Assembly: GCF_900182915.1 (NCBI RefSeq)
Contig: NZ_FXUG01000011.1
Coordinates: forward strand, 62,001-126,000
DNA: 64,000 nucleotides
DNA from: Neorhodopirellula lusitana
GTDB lineage: Bacteria; Planctomycetota; Planctomycetia; Pirellulales; Pirellulaceae
Direction of reading: 5' to 3'
A program made the position numbers and the translations under genes. Numbering within the stretch: position 1 is the stretch's first letter; each line of letters starts with the position of its first letter. Below the pieces are notes generated by a model. It saw only the letters and a program-made list of their open reading frames with translations. It had not been told where the DNA came from and searched no databases. Positions 54,954 through 63,245 of the stretch are shown here, piece after piece.

Positions 54954-56410
54954 CAGGCAACGCCTCCGGCAATCTCAAAACGGTTGGTCGCAAATCGGGA
55001 TCGGATCGCACGACGACTGACCGTTTTCGGATTCGCACTGGAATTGGTGCCATGCCTCGAAAGCTTGTAAACCGCAGCGGCCAAACCAAGCATGCACCAC
55101 AGCATCTGGACTTGAGTACGTGAGTTGAAGACGTCCACCATCATGTGAACGGAATGCCCCGCCAAGGCGGCGAACAGGGCTAACCCCAGCACTGACAAGG
55201 CCGGGTCTCGACTACGCCAACACGCCAAGCCGTGATAAAACCCCGTGCCCAGCACACCCAAGAAAGCAATCAACCCAATCAACCCCGTTTCGATCCATAC
55301 CAAAAGGTACTTTGAGTGGATCGTGAAATACCACTCCGATCGATACTCACCTTGGTTGGCAATGTCTTGCGCAGCAATGTGACAGTTGCCGCTACCGTGG
55401 CCCAAAATCGGTCGCTCGGCAATCGTTTCCAAGGCGATTAAGGACAAGTGCTTCCGCGCGATCGCTGAATCACCATCACCGTGTTCGATTCGTTTTTTGT
55501 AGATTAGAAACATCGGATAGATGCTCATCACGCCCAGAAGCATCGCCATTGGCAAAGTCCATTTTGGCAACCAACCACGAGCCAACAACCCAGCCCCAAG
55601 GATCACGCTCCCGATCGCGGAAGTCAGCAACGCACCGCGAGTTTGAGTCAACAAGATCGCCAGCATCCCCGCACCCGTCGCGACCACCAAATACGACCAA
55701 CACCACCGCTGCCGAACAAACGTCAGTGCGGATGCAACCGGCAACCAGATCAAAGCCATCGTGCTACCCGCTAGCACCGGCGAGTGCATGCTTCCGCCAT
55801 GCCGACGTCCCTTATCCACCGTCAACAACAGTGGACCAAAAGCACGCTGCTCATCATCCATCCCAATGACCGACGCAAAGAAAATCAACATCGCCTGAAC
55901 AAGCAAAGTCGTCGCCAGCGCCAACAACATGAACAACACGTCCTTGTGCGTCTGGACACGGTTGGCGATGTAGAAGAACAGCAAATAACCGTGCATCAAG
56001 TTGGCAAAATCAAAGTAAGTCAACATCGTTACCGAAGCCGACAAACTGCTCAACAGCACGGTGCCCAGATAGAACACCATCGGGATGCCGAACAAAGGCG
56101 GCAAGATCGTACGACGTCGATGCAGCGCCATGTCGGCGAACCATCTCGCGTACAAATAGATCAACGCGAGTGTCGTGAACGACAAATTAAAACCACCGAC
56201 CGCGCCGAGCGAGGCGTCGTCTTGGTGGTACATAAAGTACTTGTCGATCTGCAGTGGAATTTCCACGATGCCGACCAACAAAGCCAACCGCTCAACTAGC
56301 GACAACTCCACGGCGGCGCGTTGCGGAACCGCCCCCACACTTCGGCAGTGTGCGTCAATCTTCGCTGATTCACTCAGCTTGGCCGATAGATTGGCGGAAG
56401 ACGTATCCAT
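54953..56410 (-). CDS. Wzy-like polymerase / O-antigen ligase family protein
   Basis: From the ATG at 56410 (the frame opens at 56455 inside the upstream gene) the protein has 485 residues. About ten membrane segments surround a periplasmic loop with GHGSGNCHIAAQDIANQGEY and SKYLLVWIETGLIGLIAFLG, the Wzy_C motif of O-antigen polymerases and ligases. In this place, between chain-length regulator and flippase, polymerase of the EPS repeat is most likely. It starts 11 bases after the stop of the Wzz-type gene. Confidence 0.82.
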   Translation of the reverse strand: MDTSSANLSAKLSESAKIDAHCRSVGAVPQRAAVELSLVERLALLVGIVEIPLQIDKYFMYHQDDASLGAVGGFNLSFTTLALIYLYARWFADMALHRRRTILPPLFGIPMVFYLGTVLLSSLSASVTMLTYFDFANLMHGYLLFFYIANRVQTHKDVLFMLLALATTLLVQAMLIFFASVIGMDDEQRAFGPLLLTVDKGRRHGGSMHSPVLAGSTMALIWLPVASALTFVRQRWCWSYLVVATGAGMLAILLTQTRGALLTSAIGSVILGAGLLARGWLPKWTLPMAMLLGVMSIYPMFLIYKKRIEHGDGDSAIARKHLSLIALETIAERPILGHGSGNCHIAAQDIANQGEYRSEWYFTIHSKYLLVWIETGLIGLIAFLGVLGTGFYHGLACWRSRDPALSVLGLALFAALAGHSVHMMVDVFNSRTQVQMLWCMLGLAAAVYKLSRHGTNSSANPKTVSRRAIRSRFATNRFEIAGGVA

Positions 56411-56421
56411 GAAGGGGAACG

Positions 56422-58812
56422 TTAGGCCTGCGAGCCAACGCACCTCCGCAGCCACACTGGCAAGTAGCTGCGAGTCTTATTCAAGACCACGCCGATCACT
56501 TCCGTGTCACTTTCAGCCAATCGGCGAAGTAACCGATCAGCGGCAGCAGATTGAGTTTTCTCGGATTCGACAATCACCAGAACACTGTCCAGGTGCTGTG
56601 CCACCGCGATCGCTTGATCCGGCTGGCTGGCGGCCGGCAAATCAACAATCAACAGGTCACAGTCTTCCAAATACGCTTGCAACGATTGAACAATTTCGGG
56701 TGCGTTGTTGTTAAGCGAATCATCACACGAGTCAGCTGCCGATGAAATCAATTGCATCGGCACGCCGGTCGCCGATTGCAAGCACTCGTCGTGCGAAGCA
56801 CTGCCACTGACCAACTCAACCAACCCCGGTTTCCCGTTCAGCTTAAAGCTACGTGAGACCGATCGCTGGCGGGTATCACCGTCGACAAGCACGGTTCGCA
56901 ATCGACAATCCGTCGCACTCGCCGTCGCTAGCTTCATCGCCAACGTACTCGCTCCCGCACCTTCATCAACGCCAATGATCCCGACGGAGCGTCCATGCGG
57001 ACCACCGGCACGACGTTGGCCTAGCAAGATATCGGAAACCAGTGTCTGGCAACTTTCCTGAAGACGCTTTTGATCATTTAAGCGAGGAGAGTCCACGCGA
57101 CTGATTCTCGGCAGCGAAGCCACGACCGGGCATCCGAGTTGATTTTCAACATCGTCGCTGGTGCGTAGCGAAGATGAAGTGGCCTGCCTCAACACCGACA
57201 GTCCCAAACCACCGGTAAAGCCCAGCAACAAAAACGCTGCGGCAAGCGCCGGCTTCTTTGGACTGACAGCTCTTTCCATCAACGTGGCCGGTTGAAAAAC
57301 AGCGACGTTGGAGATTTTGTTGGATTGCAACTGGCTGATCACACGAGCCTCTTCCAGCTTTTCTTGCAAAACCTTCAGGCTGGTTTCAGCCATCCGAATT
57401 TCACGATCAACCTGGGTGAGCTCACGCTCATCTTCCAGCAAGTCGTCGGTCTGCTTCTGCATCGCAAATTGCTGACGTTTCTTTTCCGCGATCATCGATT
57501 TCAAACCGACCACACGTGTTTCTTGGCGTTGGAGTTCTTCCAACAAGGTGGCCTTCATCGGGTTCGGCGTGCGATTCTCGTCGACACGTTCGCTTTCCAG
57601 TTCCGCCAGAATCTCACGTGCGCCCGTCAGTTGGGTTCGCACCCGCTTCAGCTTCGGATGATCGTTGGTGTAGTTAGCGGCCAAGTTTTGTTCCGCCACT
57701 TCTAATTCGTATACTTGTTGACGCATGCCGCTCCACGTGGAATCCGAACCCGCAATTTTGGATGCCACGATTTCGTCTTCCGTCCCGGCATACTTGGTTC
57801 GCAAATCCTTGACTGACGAAGCGGCCTCTTCCAATTGACCGGTCGCCAACACCAGGTCTCGATCGATTCCAGTGAGTCGTTCTTGCAGCAACGCACGACT
57901 GGATTCAATCGAAACCATCTTGCGATCCTGCATGAACTCGGCGCGGCGATCAACCAAACCGTTCAATGCTTGTTCGGCAACTTCGGCCTGTTCTTGGAAG
58001 AAGTCAAACGAGCCAACTGTGTGCGCGTTTTGCAGATGCATTTCCAAAAACGTTTTCGTTGCCTGATCGACGATCTCTTGAGCCATCTGGGGCGACTTCG
58101 CTTGGGCCTCAACAATGATCACGTTGGACTTCCGTGGCGAATGGATCCACAACGAACTGCCAACACGCATGACCGCCAGTTCATGGTTACTGATGTCGTC
58201 CTTCAGTCCGGCGAATAACAGAACGTTGTACAGACCATCCTTGAATGTCTTCTTGGCTCGGCCCAGCAAGCCAGGCTCTTCGGCGGGCCCTTCGGCGGGC
58301 AATTCACCGGCCAAGATCGCATCCGCCCCGATCTTGTCGGTGACAATCTCGGCAACCTGGCGACTGTTGAGAACTTCCAGCGCCGAAACGATCTCTTCTT
58401 CTTGAGTTTTCTGGAGCATCAAGGTGGCTCCCGTGGTCGCAGTCGGGTCCAACGACACGCTTTCGCGACCAACACGCACCATCAGCTTCGCTTCAGATTC
58501 GTATGTCCGCGGCCATGCGATAATCGCAAACCAACCGCTCATCAGTCCCAGTGCCGTGCAGAGCCCGATCAACCACTTATGGATGAAAGGAATCTCCAAG
58601 TACGAACTGAGACTGGAAAACTTCAGACCGCCGTTGTCCACCCAAAGCGGAGATTGCTCCGGCGACAAATGCGGACCGTTGTTGTGCGGTGCGCGACTCA
58701 TCGCTGCCCGAGCATGCTCGACCGGATGGCCCGTATTGGGATTGGCCAATTGACCACCCTGCGGGTCGTTGGGATGCGAAGATTCGGAAGGATCAATATC
58801 AAACGACGCCAC
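56422..58812 (-). CDS. Wzz/BY-kinase-like chain-length regulator with degenerate P-loop
   Basis: The frame opens at 58866, but GTG at 58812 has AGGAG seven bases ahead and gives 796 residues with only 14 bases of overlap with the DegT gene. A Wzz domain follows the first membrane helix (about 105-125, WLIGLCTALGLMSGWFAI), with long coiled coil (about 270-480). A second helix lies at about 530-550. The C-terminal cytoplasmic domain resembles a BY-kinase but its Walker A reads GVDEGAGAST (614-623): the P-loop lysine is Ala621. Walker A' is VLVDGDTRQ and Walker B LLIVDLPA. There is no tyrosine cluster at the C-terminus. It probably sets polysaccharide chain length without kinase activity. Confidence 0.85.
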   Translation of the reverse strand: MASFDIDPSESSHPNDPQGGQLANPNTGHPVEHARAAMSRAPHNNGPHLSPEQSPLWVDNGGLKFSSLSSYLEIPFIHKWLIGLCTALGLMSGWFAIIAWPRTYESEAKLMVRVGRESVSLDPTATTGATLMLQKTQEEEIVSALEVLNSRQVAEIVTDKIGADAILAGELPAEGPAEEPGLLGRAKKTFKDGLYNVLLFAGLKDDISNHELAVMRVGSSLWIHSPRKSNVIIVEAQAKSPQMAQEIVDQATKTFLEMHLQNAHTVGSFDFFQEQAEVAEQALNGLVDRRAEFMQDRKMVSIESSRALLQERLTGIDRDLVLATGQLEEAASSVKDLRTKYAGTEDEIVASKIAGSDSTWSGMRQQVYELEVAEQNLAANYTNDHPKLKRVRTQLTGAREILAELESERVDENRTPNPMKATLLEELQRQETRVVGLKSMIAEKKRQQFAMQKQTDDLLEDERELTQVDREIRMAETSLKVLQEKLEEARVISQLQSNKISNVAVFQPATLMERAVSPKKPALAAAFLLLGFTGGLGLSVLRQATSSSLRTSDDVENQLGCPVVASLPRISRVDSPRLNDQKRLQESCQTLVSDILLGQRRAGGPHGRSVGIIGVDEGAGASTLAMKLATASATDCRLRTVLVDGDTRQRSVSRSFKLNGKPGLVELVSGSASHDECLQSATGVPMQLISSAADSCDDSLNNNAPEIVQSLQAYLEDCDLLIVDLPAASQPDQAIAVAQHLDSVLVIVESEKTQSAAADRLLRRLAESDTEVIGVVLNKTRSYLPVWLRRCVGSQA

Positions 58813-59947
58813 TGGCGGACTCCTGCTGGGCGACAAAGTTGCCGACCGCTTCGGCAACGCGAACAACGTGCTCGCGAGTCATCTCAGGATACATCGGAAG
58901 TGAACAAATCTCACCGGCTAATTGGGTGCAAACAGGCAACCCCTGGGGGAATGTAGGGGCTGTAACGAATGGACCGGCCGTGTTCAGAGGGTGCGGATAA
59001 TGGACACCACAGAAGATGTTCTGCTTCGCCAATTCCGCGATCATCGCATCCCGTTGGGGCGTGCGAACGACAAACAGGTGATAGACGTGCCGGCAATCTT
59101 CGTGAGCTTGTGGCAACGCAATATTCACGTCTTTCAGCTCTTCACGGTACCAGTCCGCGACCTGACGGCGGTTTTCAGTCCACTCTTCAATGAACCGCAT
59201 CTTGGACAACAAAACGCAGGCTTGGACGGTATCAAGCCGGCAGTTGAAGCCGAGGGTATCGTGCTTGTTCTTTTGTTTTTGACCGTAATTCCTTAGCAAA
59301 TTCAGCTTTTCGGCCAGCTCAGGATCATTTGTCGTGACCGCGCCGCCATCCCCGAACGCGCCCAGGTTTTTACCTGGATAGAAACTGAAACAGCCGATAT
59401 CGCCGAATGAGCCACAACGTTCGCCGTTGATTTCGCCGCCGTGCCCTTGAGCGGAGTCTTCGATGATCCGCAGGTTATGGCGTCGAGCGATTTCGCGAAT
59501 CTCGTTCATCCGAGCCGGCTGGCCGTACAGGTGAACCGGCATGATCGCCTTGGTACGAGGCGTGATGGCCTGTTCAATTAGCGACGCGTCGATATTGAAA
59601 TCAAACGGATCAATGTCAACAAACACCGCTTCGGCGCCCGAGTAAGCGATCGCAAACGCGGTGGCCGCAAACGAGTTGCCCGCGGTGATGACCTCGTCGC
59701 CCGCTCCAATTTCCAACGCCTTCAGCGCCATGTGCAGGGCTTCGGTACCGTTAGCCATACCGACGCAGTGATCAACATTGCAATAAGAGGCGAACTGCTT
59801 TTCGAACTCAGCCACTTCGCTTCCCAGGATGTAACGAGCTCCGTCAATCACATCGCCGATGCGGGCTAGAACGTCTTCCTTGATGGCGCGGGATTGAGTT
59901 TGCAGGTCGACAAGCGGGATCGCTGGTAGGGAAGTTTCAGTACTCAT
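58799..59947 (-). CDS. DegT/DnrJ/EryC1/StrS aminotransferase, WbpE-like
   Basis: A 382-residue PLP-dependent sugar aminotransferase. Lys193 in SFYPGKNLGAFGDGGAV forms the internal aldimine; IIEDSAQGHGGEINGE provides the PLP-ring Asp, and GTEALHMALKAL and FAATAFAI are typical. With the WbpB-like dehydrogenase and WbpD-like acetyltransferase next to it, this matches the steps making a 3-acetamido sugar, as in UDP-GlcNAc3NAcA synthesis in Pseudomonas aeruginosa O5. In that pathway the WbpB oxidation and WbpE transamination are coupled. The first step (a WbpA-type dehydrogenase) is not in this window. Confidence 0.88.
   Translation of the reverse strand: MSTETSLPAIPLVDLQTQSRAIKEDVLARIGDVIDGARYILGSEVAEFEKQFASYCNVDHCVGMANGTEALHMALKALEIGAGDEVITAGNSFAATAFAIAYSGAEAVFVDIDPFDFNIDASLIEQAITPRTKAIMPVHLYGQPARMNEIREIARRHNLRIIEDSAQGHGGEINGERCGSFGDIGCFSFYPGKNLGAFGDGGAVTTNDPELAEKLNLLRNYGQKQKNKHDTLGFNCRLDTVQACVLLSKMRFIEEWTENRRQVADWYREELKDVNIALPQAHEDCRHVYHLFVVRTPQRDAMIAELAKQNIFCGVHYPHPLNTAGPFVTAPTFPQGLPVCTQLAGEICSLPMYPEMTREHVVRVAEAVGNFVAQQESASGVV
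58820..58824 (-). promoter_or_regulatory. Ribosome binding site setting the GTG start of the Wzz/BY gene
   Basis: On the minus strand AGGAG lies seven bases before GTG (58812), an ideal arrangement. It makes this start better than the frame opening at 58866 inside the DegT gene. Confidence 0.65.
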
Positions 59948-60059
59948 TGGGGGACTTCAATAGAAAAGGAGGGTGCAATGGTTTGATCACCATCAAATGC
60001 CCGAAACGCGTTGAAAATCACACGTTCGAATAAGAAAAGAGGTATCAGGTGATCTGTGG

Positions 60060-60629
60060 TTACAAGTTTCGTTGTTCCGGCGTTTGCCCGCAGTGCTGGC
60101 AAGTCGATTGGCTGGCAGGCCCATCAAGTTTGCTACCACAACTGCAAACGTCACCGACATGACGAGCAGGGTTCCCCATCACGAGGGCAAAATCGGGGAC
60201 GTCTTTCGTGACGACACTTCCGGCAGCGACCATGCAGTACCGGCCCAAATTCGCACCTGGGCAAATGATGGCACCCGCCCCGATGGAAGCTCCTTGCCCA
60301 ACGGTCGTGGATACCAACCAAGAAGATTTCAAATCGTATCGCTCCGCAGCAGACTTACCGCGAGGCGATCGAGGGAAAACATCGTTAGTGAAGGTTACGC
60401 GAGGACCGACGAACACGTCGTCCTCAATTGTAATTCCCTCCCAGATTAACACCTGGTTTTTCACGGTAACATTGTTGCCAATGACCGCTCCGGACTCGAC
60501 AAACGCGTGATCGCCAAAGCTACAGCGTTTGCCGATTTGGACACCTTTCATGATGTGCGCGTAAGCCCACACATCCGTGCCCTCACCCAGCACGCTCAAG
60601 TCGTCGACAAGAGCTTGATCGTGGATCAC
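60060..60629 (-). CDS. Left-handed beta-helix N-acetyltransferase, WbpD-like
   Basis: A 189-residue hexapeptide-repeat acyltransferase: repeated VQIGKRCSFGDHAFVESGAV, IEDDVFVGPRVTFTNDVFP and IGAGAIICPGANLGRY turns make a left-handed beta-helix. Its C-terminus has two cysteine pairs (CSC and CQHC, about 163-180) typical of a zinc ribbon. WbpD-like enzymes acetylate the 3-amino group of UDP-GlcNAc3NA with acetyl-CoA. The gene overlaps the dehydrogenase gene by four bases. A 112-base gap follows before the DegT gene. Confidence 0.85.
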   Translation of the reverse strand: MIHDQALVDDLSVLGEGTDVWAYAHIMKGVQIGKRCSFGDHAFVESGAVIGNNVTVKNQVLIWEGITIEDDVFVGPRVTFTNDVFPRSPRGKSAAERYDLKSSWLVSTTVGQGASIGAGAIICPGANLGRYCMVAAGSVVTKDVPDFALVMGNPARHVGDVCSCGSKLDGPASQSTCQHCGQTPEQRNL

Positions 60630-61666
60630 GACTCAGTAACCAACACCTGATGAGGAGAATTGAGTTCAACCAATTGCCCGCCCTGTCGCATCGACAAGTC
60701 AGCGGCTTCCAAAACCTCGACCACGTCCAAGCCGTTCTGGCCATCGGTTAGCGGGATATCCCCTTCCACGATGCAGCGAACGAAATCAGAGCATTCTGCC
60801 TTCAACGGCTCACGCTCTTGGATGTACGGGCTGTAGCTTCCGCCGTACCGGTACGCCAATTGGAAATCGGCAAAATCGCCCGACGCGTCCTGTGGTTTGT
60901 CGACGCCCTTGTCGTAGACCTTAATCTTTTCCTGTTCCAGGTCATCGTAGATCGCCATCTTGCGATCGCCGACTACGGTCAAGACGCGTTCCTTACGTGG
61001 GTCCAACCAGCTGACATGAACCATGCCCATCCGGTTGCCTTCAAACATCATCGTTAGGTTGCAAACATCTTGAATCCCAGGATTCAAGCGATCAAAGCCA
61101 GTACAGGTCACTGAGATCGGCTTTTGGCCCAGCAAGTACAACATCATCGAAATGTCGTGGGGAGCCAGGTCGTACAGAGCGCTGACATCTTTGCGAACAG
61201 GGCCCAGGTTCAGTCGACGACTACTGATGTAGTTGATCCCACCGAGCTCGCCCGTTTCAATCATTTCGCGAAGCTTCAAGACCGGCGACGAGTGCAAGAA
61301 CACGTGTCCGACGAAAAGCGTCAGGTTTCGTTCGCTTGCCTTTTCAATCAACTTGCGGCACTGCTCCGAAGTCTTTGCAAGTGGCTTCTCAACAAACACA
61401 TGCAAGTCGTTGTCGAGAGCCTTCATCGCCAAGTCGAAGTGAGTTCCAGTTGGTGTCGCAATGACGACAGCATCCACCAAGTCGCGGTCTAACAACGCAT
61501 CGAAGTTCTCGATCGGATAAACGCTGGGGAAGCGATCCTTAATACGTAGAAGTTGGTCATAGTTTTGATCACAGACCGCGGTGACCTTACAGTCTTCCAA
61601 GTCCGAAAAACAGCGAACCAAATTCGGGCCCCAATAGCCCAATCCAACAATACCAACTCTTAACAT
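60626..61666 (-). CDS. Gfo/Idh/MocA dehydrogenase, WbpB-like
   Basis: From ATG 61666 the protein has 346 residues beginning MLRVGIVGLGYWGPN, the Rossmann dinucleotide motif right at the start; an in-frame GTG at 61702 overlapping the previous stop (GTGA) could also serve. The catalytic segment is FVEKPLAKTSEQ. The C-terminal domain has RRLNLGPVRKDVSALYDLAPHD. WbpB-like enzymes oxidise C3 of UDP-GlcNAcA for transamination by the DegT aminotransferase. The context (dehydrogenase, acetyltransferase, aminotransferase) supports this. Confidence 0.85.
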   Translation of the reverse strand: MLRVGIVGLGYWGPNLVRCFSDLEDCKVTAVCDQNYDQLLRIKDRFPSVYPIENFDALLDRDLVDAVVIATPTGTHFDLAMKALDNDLHVFVEKPLAKTSEQCRKLIEKASERNLTLFVGHVFLHSSPVLKLREMIETGELGGINYISSRRLNLGPVRKDVSALYDLAPHDISMMLYLLGQKPISVTCTGFDRLNPGIQDVCNLTMMFEGNRMGMVHVSWLDPRKERVLTVVGDRKMAIYDDLEQEKIKVYDKGVDKPQDASGDFADFQLAYRYGGSYSPYIQEREPLKAECSDFVRCIVEGDIPLTDGQNGLDVVEVLEAADLSMRQGGQLVELNSPHQVLVTES

Positions 61667-61698
61667 GCGACTAGTTTCCAAAGGAAAATTGATTCGTA

Positions 61699-62364
61699 TC
61701 ACTCATTACGTTCTTTGATGATGACAAGCACTGTCATCAAGATGATCCTCAGGTCGTGCTGAAGCGAAAGGCTTCGCGCGTACTGAATGTCTAAGCGAAC
61801 CATCTCTTCAAAGGTGAGACGATTCTTCCCACTGATTTGCCATAACCCGGTCATGCCAGGCAGGACTTCAAAGCGGGCCAATTGCCATGCTTCGTAATCT
61901 TCAAGTAACAACAAGTCTGGACGGGGACCGACCAAGCTCATGTTTCCTTGAGCGACGTTCCACAATTGCGGTAATTCGTCGATGGACAGCTTGCGGATCA
62001 AAGAGCCACCTGGAATCAGTTGGCTCCGATTTTCCGGCTTTTTCACCGGCGTGCCGGTAACCGCGTGGGCGGCAACATAGTTACGATGCTCTAAATCCCG
62101 GCTAACCGATGCAACATGCATCGTACGAAACTTAAAGATCGTAAATGGGTTACCACCATGCCCAACCCGTGTTTGCAGAAAGAACGCGGGGCCAGGTGAA
62201 ACAAGCTTGATGTAAACCGCGACTAACAATAGCAACGGCGTCAAAATCGGAACCAAGATGGCAAACACCATCAAGTCCAACACTCGCTTCCAAGTGGGAT
62301 TCGCACGCTGATGAATGGACCGATCGACCTCTGGAAGAACGGGCCTTTCCAACAAAGCGGGCAT
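61699..62364 (-). CDS. Initiating sugar phosphate transferase (bacterial sugar transferase, short form)
   Basis: A 221-residue membrane-associated phosphoglycosyltransferase from ATG 62364, preceded by GGAG at six bases; a TTG at 62376 is a less likely start. The core has one membrane segment (about 25-50, LDLMVFAILVPILTPLLLL), then SPGPAFFLQTRVG, FKFRTMH, the catalytic Asp-Glu in SIDELPQLWNV, and SLVGPRPDLLLL. It lacks the four-helix N-terminal region of WbaP, so is of the PglC-like size. It should move a sugar 1-phosphate to undecaprenyl phosphate and begin the repeat unit. It is the first gene of the operon. Confidence 0.9.
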   Translation of the reverse strand: MPALLERPVLPEVDRSIHQRANPTWKRVLDLMVFAILVPILTPLLLLVAVYIKLVSPGPAFFLQTRVGHGGNPFTIFKFRTMHVASVSRDLEHRNYVAAHAVTGTPVKKPENRSQLIPGGSLIRKLSIDELPQLWNVAQGNMSLVGPRPDLLLLEDYEAWQLARFEVLPGMTGLWQISGKNRLTFEEMVRLDIQYARSLSLQHDLRIILMTVLVIIKERNE

Positions 62365-62370
62365 CAACAA

Positions 62371-62374
62371 CTCC
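62371..62374 (-). promoter_or_regulatory. Ribosome binding site deciding the sugar transferase start
   Basis: GGAG on the minus strand, six bases before the ATG at 62364, favours that start over TTG at 62376, which would lie on this sequence. Confidence 0.6.
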
Positions 62375-62392
62375 AAGCTTTAAACAACGAAT

Positions 62393-62451
62393 AAATTGGG
62401 GGACACTAGTTTCAAAAGAAGCAACTAGATTCTTTCGCGAATCCCCAATTT
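62393..62451. repeat. Inverted repeat upstream of the EPS operon
   Basis: AAATTGGGG (62393-62401) and CCCCAATTT (62443-62451) are perfect complements with a 41-base loop. They lie 29-87 bases upstream of the sugar transferase start, in the expected leader or promoter. It could be an operator or an mRNA hairpin. Confidence 0.45.
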
Positions 62452-63245
62452 CGGGCTGGAAAATCCTTCTTAATCCGCAAGGTCGGTCCATCTTATATGG
62501 CCGTTGCAAGTACGCAAGGATCGTTTTACAGCAAACGCTTCGGAGGCAATTGCGCGGGTTGATATCGCAAATAACGATCAGTCCAACTAAGCCAATTGTC
62601 CACTTCGCATCGATTCTAACGGTTGCGTTGTAAAGGACCTTGCACGTTAGTTATTGGCAAGTTGTGCCCCGCAACTTCAAAACACGCATTTGACCGCTAC
62701 TCAGCAATCTTCAAGTGAGTCGCCATTTCGAGACCAGGGGACCTCGATTTGTTGGTCGCTAAAAAAATCCTGCGTCCCCAGGCTTACTGGGCTTTTAACC
62801 GCCTATATGCACAGATGACAGACTCAGCCAGCCGATAAGCAGCTGGCTTTGGGCAAACTGCGTCGCATCCACGCCCTCGTTACAATTCCGCCACGGCTTG
62901 GAACAGTTGCCAACCCAACAATAATACGACGGGTGCGCAACAAACAGGTGCGTCGAGCAACGCATTCGCCGAAGCACAGACCTCTCAGCTGACACGTTCT
63001 GGCCCGGCCCCAAACGAACCTCGCTCCAACGAGCTAGCTCGAATGAGCTATCTTGGAATGCGCCCCCTTACCACCTCCCGAGCCAAAAGCATGACATCCG
63101 CGTCCAATCGCCACACACCGATCGACTGGCCAAGACGCTAGAATTGCGTGCCGAGCCCACTTGGACTTACCAAACCCTCCTTCGGCCTCTCCCCGATCCT
63201 TCCCGTACCAATCCTCCCTTTTTACTTCTTGCAAAGCGGATCCCA

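Larger units (their letters stand above)
62365..63245. other. Intergenic region between EPS operon and halogenase gene
   Basis: 881 bases between divergent genes, so promoters for both must be here. It holds the inverted repeat at 62393-62451 near the EPS start. Several short minus-strand frames (70-120 codons) have no recognisable content. No other structure was seen. Confidence 0.55.
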
